64,000 nucleotides of DNA from Sphingomonas sp. MA1305 (GTDB taxonomy: Bacteria > Pseudomonadota > Alphaproteobacteria > Sphingomonadales > Sphingomonadaceae). The position numbers were made by a program, and so were the translations under genes. The stretch is from positions 992,001 through 1,056,000 of the forward strand of contig NZ_RCVT01000001.1 of NCBI RefSeq assembly GCF_016107325.1, written 5' to 3'. Shown here piece after piece: positions 38,270 to 46,900 of the stretch. Under the pieces are notes generated by a model. The model saw nothing but the letters and a program-made list of their open reading frames with translations. It made no database searches and was not told the origin of the DNA. Each line of letters opens with the position of its first letter. The first letter of the stretch is position 1.

Positions 38270-39498
38270 ATTGCCACCCCGAGCGCGGCGGCGACGGTGA
38301 AGATGTCCTTGTCGCCACGGCCGCAAAGGTTGGCGAGGACGATCTGGTCGGCGCGCATCGTCCGCGCGCGGCGGGCGACGGCCGCGATCGCGTGGCTCGG
38401 CTCCAGCGCCGGGATGATGCCTTCGGTACGGCAGAGCAACTGGAAGGCGTCGAGCGCCTCGGCGTCGGTCGCACTGTCATATTCGACGCGGCCGATATCG
38501 CGCAGCCACGCATGTTCCGGCCCGATGCCGGGATAGTCGAGACCGGCGGAGATCGAATGACCCTCCGCGATCTGACCGTCCTCGTCCTGCAGCAAATAGG
38601 TCTTGTTGCCGTGCAGCACGCCCGGGAAACCACCCGCCAGGCTGGCGGCATGTTCGCTGCCGCCGAGGCCGTGGCCCGCCGCCTCGACGCCGAGCATCGC
38701 GACTTCGGCATCGTCGAGGAAGGGGTGGAACAGGCCGATCGCGTTCGATCCGCCGCCGATCGCCGCGACCAGCAGGTCGGGCAGGCGGCCGGTCCGCGCC
38801 AGCATCTGTTCGCGCGCTTCACGGCCGATGATGCTTTGGAAGTCGCGGACCAACTCGGGATAGGGGTGCGGCCCGGCGGCGGTGCCGATGATGTAGAAGG
38901 TGTCGTGGACGTTGGCGACCCAGTCGCGCAGCCCCTCGTTCATCGCGTCCGACAGCGTCGCCGCGCCGCTGGTCACCGGGCGGACCTCGGCGCCGAGCAG
39001 CTTCATCCGAAAGACGTTGGGCTGCTGCCGCTCCACGTCCTTGGCGCCCATGTAGATGACGCAAGGCAGGCCAAACCGCGCGCAGACCGCGGCGGTGGCG
39101 ACGCCGTGCTGCCCGGCACCCGTCTCCGCGATGATCCGGGTCTTGCCCATGCGGATCGCGAGCAGGATCTGGCCGATGCAATTGTTGATCTTGTGCGCGC
39201 CGGTATGATTGAGCTCGTCACGCTTAAACCAGACTTGCGCGCCCATCCCGTCCGGTGCGCCGTCGCGCAGCGCAGCGGACAGCCGCTCGGCATGATAGAG
39301 CGGGCTCGGCCGGCCGACATAATGTTCGAGCAGGTCGTCGAATTCGGCCTGGAAGGCGGGATCCGCCTTGGCACGCTTATATTCGCGATCCAGGTCAAGG
39401 ATCAGCGGCATCAGCGTCTCGGCGACATAGCGGCCGCCGAACTGGCCGAAATGGCCGCGGTCGTCTGGCTGATTACGGAAGCTGTTCGGGGCGTTCAT
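38266..39498 (-). CDS. trpB: Tryptophan synthase beta subunit
   Basis: PLP enzyme that joins indole and serine to make tryptophan. It is 410 residues, the standard length. The PLP Lys103 lies in TGAHKINN. The glycine loop GGGSNAIG and the [12 protein letters not shown]-terminal segment are present. It overlaps trpF upstream and trpA downstream by 4 bp each, so trpF, trpB and trpA form a coupled set. trpD, trpC and trpE are not in this window. Confidence 0.97.
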   Translation of the reverse strand: MNAPNSFRNQPDDRGHFGQFGGRYVAETLMPLILDLDREYKRAKADPAFQAEFDDLLEHYVGRPSPLYHAERLSAALRDGAPDGMGAQVWFKRDELNHTGAHKINNCIGQILLAIRMGKTRIIAETGAGQHGVATAAVCARFGLPCVIYMGAKDVERQQPNVFRMKLLGAEVRPVTSGAATLSDAMNEGLRDWVANVHDTFYIIGTAAGPHPYPELVRDFQSIIGREAREQMLARTGRLPDLLVAAIGGGSNAIGLFHPFLDDAEVAMLGVEAAGHGLGGSEHAASLAGGFPGVLHGNKTYLLQDEDGQIAEGHSISAGLDYPGIGPEHAWLRDIGRVEYDSATDAEALDAFQLLCRTEGIIPALEPSHAIAAVARRARTMRADQIVLANLCGRGDKDIFTVAAALGVAI

Positions 39499-40130
39499 AG
39501 CCGTGCCGCTTTAAGGAAGGCGGCGATCTTGTCCACATCCTTGACCCCCGCTGCGCTCTCGACGCCCGAGGAGACGTCGACCAGCGGCGCCCCGGTGCGG
39601 CGGATCGCGTCCGCGACATTGCCGGCGTCCAACCCGCCGGACAGCGCCCAGGGGAGCGGATGACGGAAGCCGTCGAGCAGCGCCCAGTCGAAGCGCAGGC
39701 CCATGCCGCCGGGCAGCGCCGCGCCATCAGGAGTCTTGGCGTCGTAGAGGATGCGATCGGCGGCGCCGGCATGGCGGCGTGCCTGATCAAGATCGGCGCG
39801 GGTCTTCACCGCCACCGCCGCCCAGGTGTCGCGGCGGGTGCGCGCGCGGATCGCCGCGATGCGGTCGGGCGCCGTCTTGTGAAGCTGGACGGCGGACAGG
39901 CGCCCGGCGGCAATCGCTTGGTCGAGCAGCGCGTCATCAGGATCGACGAACACTCCGACGCGGCCGACGCCGTCGGGCACGCGCGCGGCGAGGCCGGCGG
40001 CGCGGGCGAAGTCGAGATGACGCGGCGAGGGGGGAAAGAAGACGAAACCGACATGACTGGCACCGCCGCCGAGCGCCGCGTCGAGCGTGTCGGGGGTGGT
40101 CAGGCCGCAGATCTTGGTGGCAACGGGCAT
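39495..40130 (-). CDS. trpF: Phosphoribosylanthranilate isomerase
   Basis: Converts phosphoribosylanthranilate to CdRP in tryptophan synthesis. It is 211 residues with the (beta/alpha)8 fold. The catalytic Cys is in KICGLTTPD at the N-terminus, the second acid in the LLDGF region and the phosphate-binding loop in [25 protein letters not shown] closes the barrel. I chose the ATG at 40130 over an in-frame start inside the VOC gene. There is a 31-bp gap from the VOC-family gene, the only real gap upstream of folC in this operon. Confidence 0.95.
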   Translation of the reverse strand: MPVATKICGLTTPDTLDAALGGGASHVGFVFFPPSPRHLDFARAAGLAARVPDGVGRVGVFVDPDDALLDQAIAAGRLSAVQLHKTAPDRIAAIRARTRRDTWAAVAVKTRADLDQARRHAGAADRILYDAKTPDGAALPGGMGLRFDWALLDGFRHPLPWALSGGLDAGNVADAIRRTGAPLVDVSSGVESAAGVKDVDKIAAFLKAARL

Positions 40131-40161
40131 GGCGCGGCCATCGCGCCACCGCTCCGCGAAT

Positions 40162-40521
40162 TCAAGCGTCGGCTGGCGATTCCTCAACGATGTGCCACAG
40201 CACGCCGGCCGGATCGAACAGCATGCCGACCCGTAGGCCCCAGGGCTTCATTTCGGGCGCGATCGGCGCGCGGACGCCAAATTGCTCGGCAAGCCCGTCG
40301 GTCCGCCGCCACCAATGATCGAGATCGGCGACGATCAGTTGCACCATCGTATTGCCCGCCCATTCCTGCTGGAAGTAGTTCTGCAGCAGGAAGCCGGCGC
40401 CATCATGGTCGTAGATCGCCAGCTCGGTGTCGACATAGCCGGGTGTGAAGCCGATCGCTTCATAGAAAGCGCGCGATTGCGCGAAGTCGCGCGTTGGCAG
40501 GAACGGGCGGATCGACGCCAT
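40162..40521 (-). CDS. VOC family protein (glyoxalase/bleomycin-resistance fold)
   Basis: A 119-residue protein with the vicinal-oxygen-chelate fold. It has a PTRDFAQSRAFYEAIGF helix at the start, AIYDHDGAGFLLQNY, and the C-terminal DPAGVLWHIVEE with a potential metal-binding His and Glu. Small members include bleomycin-resistance-like binding proteins and glyoxalases. Substrate unknown. The ATG at 40521 is 3 bp after the GFA gene stop; a GTG at 40527 would overlap that stop as GTGA and is equally plausible. It sits in the pyrF-trp operon, which is unusual. Confidence 0.87.
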   Translation of the reverse strand: MASIRPFLPTRDFAQSRAFYEAIGFTPGYVDTELAIYDHDGAGFLLQNYFQQEWAGNTMVQLIVADLDHWWRRTDGLAEQFGVRAPIAPEMKPWGLRVGMLFDPAGVLWHIVEESPADA

Positions 40522-40523
40522 GA

Positions 40524-40943
40524 TCACTCCGTCGGATGATAGTGCAGGATTCCCGCGACGCGATGCCCGCCGCCGTCGGACGGATGATGCACGCCGTCAT
40601 TGACGGGGATTTCGCGGAAATCGAACGGGCTGACGCCGTCGAGGCAGGCGGCATTGACGCCATATTCGTCGCCGTTCGAGCGGCGGCGGTGATGCGTATA
40701 GATGCCGCAGGTGGAGCAGAAATGATGCTCCGCCTTGCCCGTGTTGAAGCGGTAGGTCGTCAGGTGATCGTGACCGGCGGTGATGGCGAGGTCGCCGACC
40801 CTGGCGGTCAGCGCCACTGCGCCGCGCATCCGGCAATAGGAACAGTTGCAGCGCCGCGCTGCCGCCAGGCCGCCGGTCAGGCGCACGGTGAACCGTACCG
40901 CGCCGCAATGGCATCCGCCGTTGCAGAGCGGCGCGTCGTTCAC
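40524..40943 (-). CDS. GFA family protein (glutathione-dependent formaldehyde-activating type)
   Basis: A 139-residue zinc protein of the GFA/CENP-V fold. The metal ligands are visible as CHC (Cys11, Cys13), CNCSYC (Cys32, 34, 37) and CSTC (Cys76, 79). The family was named for a glutathione-dependent formaldehyde role, but many members have no proven activity. The start is a GTG at 40943 that overlaps the pyrF stop as GTGA, so it is translationally coupled to pyrF. It is followed by the VOC gene. No frmA-type gene is nearby. Confidence 0.88.
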   Translation of the reverse strand: MNDAPLCNGGCHCGAVRFTVRLTGGLAAARRCNCSYCRMRGAVALTARVGDLAITAGHDHLTTYRFNTGKAEHHFCSTCGIYTHHRRRSNGDEYGVNAACLDGVSPFDFREIPVNDGVHHPSDGGGHRVAGILHYHPTE

Positions 40944-41611
40944 AGCGTTGCGCCGATCGCACGTGCGGCCGCGTCGGGATCCTCCGCCTGGGTGATCGGG
41001 CGGCCGACGACGATCACCGAGGCGCCGGCGTCGAGCGCGGCGCGCGGCGTGACGACGCGCTTTTGGTCGCCGACGACGCCATCGGCGAGCCGGACGCCGG
41101 GCACGACGAAAAAGCCTTTCGGCCATGCCTTGCGCGCCGCCGCGACCTCCGCCCCCGAGCAGACGATGCCATCGACGCCCGCGTCATGGGCGAGCTCGGT
41201 GAGGCGCAGCACCTGATCATGCGGACTGCCGCCAATACCGGTCGCGGCGAGATCGTCGGCATCAAGGCTGGTCAACATGGTGACTGCGACGACCTTCGTC
41301 TGCGGATGCGCCGCCGCCTTGGCGTCCTCCAGCATCGCCCGGCCGCCGGCGGCATGGACGGTGAGGATCGCCGGGGCGAGCGGGCTAAGCGCCTGCACCG
41401 CCTTGGCAACGGTATTGGGGATGTCGTGCAGCTTGAGGTCGAGGAAGACGGGCAGGCCGAGCGCCTCCATCTCTCGCACGCCATGCTGGCCATGGGCACA
41501 GAAGAATTCGAGCCCGAGCTTGATGCCGCCGACATGGTGGCGGACGCGCGTCGCGATCGCCTTGGCGCGGGTGAGGTCGGGCGTGTCGATCGCGACGTAG
41601 ACCGGGCTCAC
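40940..41611 (-). CDS. pyrF: Orotidine 5'-phosphate decarboxylase
   Basis: Last step of UMP synthesis. It is 223 residues with the TIM-barrel fold. The catalytic charged array is visible in DLKLHDIPNT (Asp58, Lys60, Asp63), and Asp9 and Lys31 fit the phosphate and ribose-binding positions. The C-terminal GVRL and VVGRPITQAED phosphate-binding region is present. The start codon is GTG at 41611, overlapping the lapA stop as GTGA. lapA-pyrF-trpF is a frequent order in sphingomonads; here two extra genes follow pyrF. Confidence 0.96.
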   Translation of the reverse strand: MSPVYVAIDTPDLTRAKAIATRVRHHVGGIKLGLEFFCAHGQHGVREMEALGLPVFLDLKLHDIPNTVAKAVQALSPLAPAILTVHAAGGRAMLEDAKAAAHPQTKVVAVTMLTSLDADDLAATGIGGSPHDQVLRLTELAHDAGVDGIVCSGAEVAAARKAWPKGFFVVPGVRLADGVVGDQKRVVTPRAALDAGASVIVVGRPITQAEDPDAAARAIGATL

Positions 41612-41952
41612 AGCAGGCGTCCTTCGACCGCGGCCGCCTCATCGGCAGCGATCGGCTCCCCGGCCGCGGCGATCGGCAAGGCCGCGGTCGGCACCGGCGG
41701 CAGCGCGCGAGCGTCGGCGAGCATCCGTTCGGCCGCGGCGACGCGCTGGCGCAACCGCCAGCGGACCGTGCCGAGATACAGATAGGTCGGCAGGAAGCCG
41801 AGCAGGAAGGTGACAAGCAGCAGCAGCGGCAGGTTCACGTCGGCGATCAGCCCACTCCACAGATTGATCTGCACATTGTTCCAGTTGGTCGAGGTGAACA
41901 GCGCCGCCACGAAGGCGAGCAGGAACCAGAACAGGATCTTGAGGAACTGCAT
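41608..41952 (-). CDS. LapA family (DUF1049) membrane protein
   Basis: A 114-residue inner-membrane protein with two helices, at about residues 3-22 (FLKILFWFLLAFVAALF) and 42-62 (PLLLLVTFLLGFLPTYL). The sequence ends in a cytoplasmic Ala/Pro-rich acidic tail. The pattern is that of the LapA/DUF1049 family linked in E. coli to lipopolysaccharide assembly control with LapB. No lapB is present here. It is the first gene of the pyrF-trp-accD-folC operon. Upstream lies a 89-bp gap from the patatin gene. Confidence 0.88.
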   Translation of the reverse strand: MQFLKILFWFLLAFVAALFTSTNWNNVQINLWSGLIADVNLPLLLLVTFLLGFLPTYLYLGTVRWRLRQRVAAAERMLADARALPPVPTAALPIAAAGEPIAADEAAAVEGRLL

Positions 41953-42041
41953 GCGGGACTCCCAGGGGCGGGGGTGACGCTAGCCGGGCGGGGGGCGGAA
42001 GGCCAGCCCGTCGATGGCGGTCCGGGAGCGACCCGCCCGGG

Positions 42042-44321
42042 TCAGCCTATCTCGCGGCGCAGGCTGGCGATCAGTCCGGGGATGGCGGTCAGACGCGGCG
42101 CCTCCTCGTCGAGAATGGCACGGAACACGTCGCGCTTGATCGCCGCGACCCGGCCGGCGCGCATCCGGACCTGCGGCGGCAGGGTCGAGACGCAGATGTC
42201 GATCATCCGCTCCGCGCCGTGCAGACGGCCCCACAGATAGTCGTTCTCGCGATAGGCGCGGCTGAAGAAGGCGCCGAAGCTGTTGAATTGGATGCCCTTT
42301 AGTGTCGCCTCGGCGCCGCCGCCGCGGATCGCGGTGGCATCGTCGGGAGAGATGCGGTCGACCTTGATCGGGTCGAATTCGTCCAGCCCCTCGCCCTGCA
42401 ACAGCGGCAACGTCGCGGTATCGTAATAGGGGAAGCCGAGATAGGTCAGCAGCAGCGCGCGGCGCGGTGTGCGGTCGAGCGCGACCAGCGCGGTGGCAAG
42501 GCGGGTATCGGTTTCCGCATCCAGACGCGTGAGGTCCAGTGCCTCGGCTAGTGCATCGAGGAGCGGGCCGGCGTCGCCGCGGAGCGATCGCACCATCTGG
42601 CGCAGCTGCGGATGATCGTCGGCGCGCTGCGCCTCGAGGTAGAGCGCGAGCGAATCGTAGATGGCGTCACGCATCGGCTCCAGCTCGGTGCCCGCCTCGA
42701 CCTCGGTCAGCCGCCGCGCCATCAGGCGCAGGCGGCGGATGCGAAAGCCGATGTCGTAGGTGCGCAGGAAGTCGATCGTCGCCGCGCTGTCCTTGCCGAT
42801 GAACACCGGCTGTTCGCCGCCGAAGCCGCGCGCGGCGATCGCCGCCTCGATACTGGCGCGGATGCGGCGCCAGCGCTGCTGTCCCGGCTCGCCGCCCACC
42901 TGATAGAGCAGGGCGGTAATCGTCTCCACCACGCCGGTGAGCTTCAGATGGCCGTAGGCGGCATAGCCGTAGCCCGCCCGCGTCGCCGCCGCAGCCTGCG
43001 CCCGCCGCCGCCAAGCGACCAGCCGCGCCGGCGTCGGACTGTCGAGGAAGAAGGTGTGGCCGAACAGCGCCTCGATCTCCGCCTCGACGGCGGGGCGCAG
43101 CGCGGTGACGATGCCGCGCATCCGATCGATCCGCGCCGACCGCGCGGCGATCGCGTCGAGATTGTCGCGGATCGGCTGCTGCCGCGGCAGGTCGCTCAGC
43201 GCGCCGAGGATCGTCTGGAAGAAGCCGGGGTCGCCGCCCGCCGCGCCGAGGCGGATTTTGATCCCTGGCGATGGGTCGATGTAGACGAAGCGCCGGTCGA
43301 CCTCGCGCCGCGCCGGCCGTTCCTTGAGCGCGTCGATCGCCGGCCGAAACGGCGCATTGGCGAGCACCGAACCGTCGATCAGCACCGCGGTCTCGGCCCG
43401 GTTGACGGCGAACTGGCGGGGCAGGGTGCGGCGCAGGAAGGCGCTGCGCCCGGGCCAGTCGACGCCGCGATCGGCGAGGACGCGGTCCAGTTCGGCGACG
43501 GTGAACGGCGGGAAGGCGCCGGGAAAGCTCGACGTGGCACGCGCGGCGAAGGCGAGATCGGGCACGTCGGCGAGCGGGCGGTCGGCGGCGCCGTGGTCGG
43601 TGAAGCCGATCACCAACCGATGCTCTGTCTCCAGCACCTCGGGCGGCGAATTGAGCGACAGCCGCTCGGGATGGCCGCTGAAGTCGGTAACGGTGACGAA
43701 CAGGTCGAGCGGCTGCCCTTCCGGCAACAGCCGCGGACCCCTTGGCCCCGCCGCCATGGCGTCGAAGGCGTCGAGCAGCAGATTGGTGAAGATGGCGCCG
43801 CCGAACGGCGGTTCGAACCAGCGCGAGCGGACGAAATGCGACAATTTGGCGCGTACCTCGTCGCGGGTCGTCCCGTCCAGCTCCGCCACCTTGTCGGCGC
43901 TGCGCCCCGCCGCCATCCACGCCAGTGGCAGCGCCCACATCTTCGAAAAGCGCGAGGCCGGGGCGGCGGCGGGGTCGATCAGCGCCTCGACATCGGCCGA
44001 CCGTAGCCAGAGGTCGGTCAGCGGCTCCAGGCTCTGCCCGGTGGCGATCGCCTGCGCCAGGAAGATGCCGTTGATGCCGCCCGCCGACGCGCCGGCGACG
44101 ATGTCGGCGAGAACGCGCAGCTTCATGCCCGCGGTCTCCTCGATCGCGGCGATCAGCCCGGCATAGACGCCCTCGCTGCAGTCGCCCGGCGGCGTGCCGT
44201 CGTGGCAGGCGCGGCTGGCCCGGACGACGCGCCACACCTCCTTGGTGATGCCATGCATGTAGACCGCCAAGCTGATCCCGCCGTAGCAGACGAGCGCGAG
44301 CCGCAGTTCCTTCTCCCGCAT
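42042..44321 (-). CDS. Patatin-like phospholipase with DUF3376-type C-terminus
   Basis: Large patatin-like protein of 759 residues. The nucleophile Ser79 lies in GASAGG, the oxyanion-hole glycines are in CYGGISLAVYMHG, and the dyad Asp is in LIDGSVLANAPF (a DGS variant of DGG/DGA). The C-terminal half is a helical DUF3376-type region. Patatins hydrolyse phospholipids or other acyl esters in the membrane vicinity. There is no signal peptide. It follows the EEP-family gene by 25 bp, and a VanZ-type gene lies upstream, suggesting a lipid- or envelope-related operon. Confidence 0.88.
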   Translation of the reverse strand: MREKELRLALVCYGGISLAVYMHGITKEVWRVVRASRACHDGTPPGDCSEGVYAGLIAAIEETAGMKLRVLADIVAGASAGGINGIFLAQAIATGQSLEPLTDLWLRSADVEALIDPAAAPASRFSKMWALPLAWMAAGRSADKVAELDGTTRDEVRAKLSHFVRSRWFEPPFGGAIFTNLLLDAFDAMAAGPRGPRLLPEGQPLDLFVTVTDFSGHPERLSLNSPPEVLETEHRLVIGFTDHGAADRPLADVPDLAFAARATSSFPGAFPPFTVAELDRVLADRGVDWPGRSAFLRRTLPRQFAVNRAETAVLIDGSVLANAPFRPAIDALKERPARREVDRRFVYIDPSPGIKIRLGAAGGDPGFFQTILGALSDLPRQQPIRDNLDAIAARSARIDRMRGIVTALRPAVEAEIEALFGHTFFLDSPTPARLVAWRRRAQAAAATRAGYGYAAYGHLKLTGVVETITALLYQVGGEPGQQRWRRIRASIEAAIAARGFGGEQPVFIGKDSAATIDFLRTYDIGFRIRRLRLMARRLTEVEAGTELEPMRDAIYDSLALYLEAQRADDHPQLRQMVRSLRGDAGPLLDALAEALDLTRLDAETDTRLATALVALDRTPRRALLLTYLGFPYYDTATLPLLQGEGLDEFDPIKVDRISPDDATAIRGGGAEATLKGIQFNSFGAFFSRAYRENDYLWGRLHGAERMIDICVSTLPPQVRMRAGRVAAIKRDVFRAILDEEAPRLTAIPGLIASLRREIG

Positions 44322-44346
44322 CAGCGGCGATCCGGGCCGCGGCGCG

Positions 44347-45057
44347 TCATGCGGCGGTCAGCGTCGCCCAGATGGGCAAATGGTCGGACGTCTTGCGCGC
44401 CGCGGCGCTGGCATGCACGCCGCATGCGGCCACCGTCCATTCCCGCGACACCATGATCCGGTCGAGCCGGCCGACCGGGCGGCGGGAATGGAAGCTGGGG
44501 CCGGTCGGCGCCATCTGATAATCCCGGCAGAAGTCGCGCAGACAGCCCGACGCACTCGTCCATTCGTTGAGGTCGCCCATCAGGACCGTCGGATAGCGAC
44601 GTGTCGACGCGTCGACATGAGTCATGATCGCCGCCGCCTGCCGTCGCCGCCACAGGCCCGACAGATCGAGATGCATGCCGACGACGCGGACCATGCCCGC
44701 CTGGGTCCGCACATCGGCCATGACCGCGCCGCGCGGCTCCAGGGCGGGGAGGTGGATCGGCTCCTGATCGACGATCTGCGCGTCCTTGCGGACGAGGATG
44801 ACGTTGCCGTGCCACCCCATCGACAGCGCGCGCATGCCGAACGGCACCGGCTTCCAGTCGCTATGCTCATCGATCAGATGGGTCGGCAGCACCGATTCGC
44901 GCGTGCCGAACCGGCGGTCCGCCTCCTGCAAGGCGATGATGTCTGCATCGATCTCGCGCAGCACCTCCAGCACCCGTTCGGGATTGCGGCGACGGTCGAG
45001 ACCGATCCCCTTGTGGATATTGTAGCTGGCGACCTTGAGCGGGGGCGGGGAAACCAT
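44347..45057 (-). CDS. Endonuclease/exonuclease/phosphatase (EEP) family protein
   Basis: A 236-residue metal-dependent hydrolase with the DNase I fold. The hallmark segments are KVASYNIHKGIG at the N-terminus, IIALQEADRR with the metal-ligand Glu, MGDLNEW and the C-terminal TSDHLPIWATL with the catalytic His. Members cleave DNA, inositol phosphates or phospholipids; the natural substrate is unknown. I chose the ATG at 45057; an upstream in-frame start would add 25 residues and overlap the intergenic region. It lies between VanZ- and patatin-like genes. Confidence 0.88.
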   Translation of the reverse strand: MVSPPPLKVASYNIHKGIGLDRRRNPERVLEVLREIDADIIALQEADRRFGTRESVLPTHLIDEHSDWKPVPFGMRALSMGWHGNVILVRKDAQIVDQEPIHLPALEPRGAVMADVRTQAGMVRVVGMHLDLSGLWRRRQAAAIMTHVDASTRRYPTVLMGDLNEWTSASGCLRDFCRDYQMAPTGPSFHSRRPVGRLDRIMVSREWTVAACGVHASAAARKTSDHLPIWATLTAA

Positions 45058-45100
45058 TGCACCTGCGCAACGCTCCGCAGGCGCGCGCGGTTGCAGTCGA

Positions 45101-45436
45101 TCAGGCGGCGCGATTCCGCCGGCGCCAGACATGGACGACGATCAACACGCCGGCGATCACCACCGTGTCGGCCAGCCAGTCGCGAATGTCGCAGTCGCGG
45201 TGTAGGGCGGGGATCGCCTGCACGACCTCGATCAGCGCCCCGACAAAGGACAGCCGCTCGCCGATGCGCAACAATTCGGCGTGGGGATGGCCCGCGACGG
45301 CGAGGATGGTGAGCGTGCCGAACGCCGCCATATGCTGCACCTTGTCGCCGGTCGGGATCGATGGGGGATGGGGCAGGAACGCCATCGTCAGCGCGAATGC
45401 GAGCGCCGCCCAGAAACCGATACGTGCGACGATCAC
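45101..45436 (-). CDS. VanZ family membrane protein
   Basis: A 111-residue inner-membrane protein with three or four helices. The VanZ pattern is visible: GDKVQHMAAFGTLTILA with a conserved His, and AALIEVVQA followed by RDCDIRDWLADTVVI. VanZ-like proteins are linked to teicoplanin resistance in Gram-positives, but Gram-negative members have unknown roles in the membrane. It ends 44 bp before the EEP gene. It may form an operon with the EEP and patatin genes. Confidence 0.87.
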   Translation of the reverse strand: MIVARIGFWAALAFALTMAFLPHPPSIPTGDKVQHMAAFGTLTILAVAGHPHAELLRIGERLSFVGALIEVVQAIPALHRDCDIRDWLADTVVIAGVLIVVHVWRRRNRAA

Positions 45437-45461
45437 CAGGGCAGGGCCTTCCGTCAGAAAC

Positions 45462-45537
45462 TGGTGCCGAGTGCAGGGATCGAACCCGCGACCTTCGGTT
45501 TACAAAACCGCTGCTCTACCAGCTGAGCTAACCCGGC
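45462..45537 (-). tRNA. tRNA-Thr (UGU)
   Basis: A 76-nt cloverleaf on the minus strand. The acceptor stem 5' arm starts GCCGGGT at 45537 and pairs with ACTCGGC, allowing one G-U pair. The D arm TAGCTCAGCTGG, the anticodon loop with TGT, the T arm GGTTCGATCC and an encoded CCA at 45464-45462 are present. It lies between the VanZ and spermidine-synthase-like genes. Confidence 0.95.
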
Positions 45538-45584
45538 GACGTCGCCCCCATGCGTCAGGGCGGCGCGCTAGTCCAGAGGGTCGT

Positions 45585-46268
45585 TCACCGCGGGACGGCG
45601 AACCAGATGACATGGGTGGCGCCTTTGCCGCCGCCCTTGCCGTCGTCGCGGGCACGGACGCGGACTTCGTCGACGGTAAAACCGGCGCGGGCCAGCCGCT
45701 TGGCGAAGGCGGGGTCGGGGCCGGCCGACCAGATCGCCAGCACGCCGCCCGGGCGCAGCGCGTTGCGGGCCTCGTCGAGCCCACGCGCGGAATACAGACC
45801 GTCGTTGGCGGCGCGGGTCAGGCCGTCGGGTCCGTTGTCGACGTCGAGCAGGATCGCGTCATAGCCGCGGGGCGCCGCGCGGATCGCATCGCCGACGTCG
45901 CCGATCGCCAACGTCACGCGCGGATCGTCGAGGCAGCCGTCGGTCAGCGCCGCCATCGGCCCGCGCGCCCATTCGATGATGCCCGGGACGAGCTCGGCGA
46001 CCGTCACCCGCGCCTGCGGCCCGAGCCGACAGAGCACCGCGCGCAGGGTGAAGCCCATGCCATAGCCGCCGATGAGCAGATGGGGCGAAGGGCGGCCGGC
46101 GAGCCGGTCGCAGGTCATCGTGCCGAGCGCGACCTCGGACCCGCTCATCCGCGTGCTCATCAATTCGTTGCGGTCGAGCACGATCATGAAGTCGCCGTCG
46201 CGCCGGAACAGGCGCAATGGCTCGCCGCCGGGCACATCGGCCACGCCCAGCAGCTCGCGCGGGGTCAC
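45585..46268 (-). CDS. Spermidine synthase-like protein
   Basis: A 227-residue Rossmann-fold protein of the spermidine/spermine synthase-like group. The SAM-type binding loop is LLIGGYGMGFTLRAVL. It is followed by VTVAELVPGIIEWARG, DDPRVTLAIGDVGDAI and YDAILLDVDNGPDG. Several such proteins lack proven aminopropyltransferase activity, so the substrate is uncertain. The GTG start at 46268 overlaps the DUF6481 gene stop as GTGA, so the two are coupled. It lies between two tRNA genes. Confidence 0.83.
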   Translation of the reverse strand: MTPRELLGVADVPGGEPLRLFRRDGDFMIVLDRNELMSTRMSGSEVALGTMTCDRLAGRPSPHLLIGGYGMGFTLRAVLCRLGPQARVTVAELVPGIIEWARGPMAALTDGCLDDPRVTLAIGDVGDAIRAAPRGYDAILLDVDNGPDGLTRAANDGLYSARGLDEARNALRPGGVLAIWSAGPDPAFAKRLARAGFTVDEVRVRARDDGKGGGKGATHVIWFAVPR

Positions 46269-46627
46269 TTGCCCTGGCGCGCCTTGCGAGCGGCATAGCG
46301 CGCGTCACGCGCCGCCTTCAGCTCGGCCGCGGTCGGCACCACCGGCGGCCGCTTGGCGGCGGCGGCGGCTTCGGCGGCGGCGGCTGCCGCGGCGGCGGCG
46401 CGGGCGCGTGCCTCTTCCTTGGCCACCTTCTTCTGCTCGATCGCGGCCTTGTGCGCCGCGCGACGCTCCGCCTCCGCGGCCTCCTTGGCGGCGCGGGCTG
46501 CGGCACGTGCGGCGACCGCTTCCGGATCGGGGGCAGCTTTGTTGCGCAATTTATCGAGCGCCGCGGCCTTGGCGTCACGCGACGCGGACGCGCGCTGCGA
46601 GAAATCGGGTGTCTTGTATCCTGCCAT
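46265..46627 (-). CDS. DUF6481 family protein
   Basis: A 120-residue, very basic, Ala/Lys/Arg/Glu-rich protein. The conserved N-terminus is MAGYKTPDFSQRASASRDAK followed by a long predicted helix or coiled coil with an alanine run (about residues 80-95) and a basic C-terminus. It belongs to the DUF6481 family typical of sphingomonads; function unknown. I chose the ATG at 46627, because an upstream in-frame region would run through the tRNA-Lys gene. It is coupled to the downstream spermidine-synthase-like gene. Confidence 0.82.
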   Translation of the reverse strand: MAGYKTPDFSQRASASRDAKAAALDKLRNKAAPDPEAVAARAAARAAKEAAEAERRAAHKAAIEQKKVAKEEARARAAAAAAAAAEAAAAAKRPPVVPTAAELKAARDARYAARKARQGK

Positions 46628-46694
46628 ATCGACCTTTCCGTCGCTGTTGCCGCCTTGCCCCAACGCCTGGCGATGCGGGAAGGCCCAATGCACA

Positions 46695-46720
46695 ACGGCC
46701 TCGCATCGCTGCGAGGCCGT
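46695..46720 (-). terminator. Terminator-like hairpin after tRNA-Lys
   Basis: Arms ACGGCCTCGCA (46695-46705) and TGCGAGGCCGT (46710-46720) form a perfect 11-bp stem with a 4-nt loop, just beyond the 3' end of tRNA-Lys on the minus strand. The following bases are only weakly T-rich. Confidence 0.65.
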
Positions 46721-46729
46721 CGGAGAAAC

Positions 46730-46805
<76 letters not shown>

Positions 46806-46900
46806 GTGACCGGTGATGCGCGGCGCCTTGGTGAAGCGCCGACCGCGTCGGGAGGCGCGCAATTACCATCGTGTCGGCGCGATGCAACCCCCTTTTTTGC

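Noticed and set aside
42030..42043. A 6-bp dyad GACCCG/CGGGTC beside the patatin stop
   Set aside because: Two-base loop and overlap with the stop codon make it an unlikely terminator.
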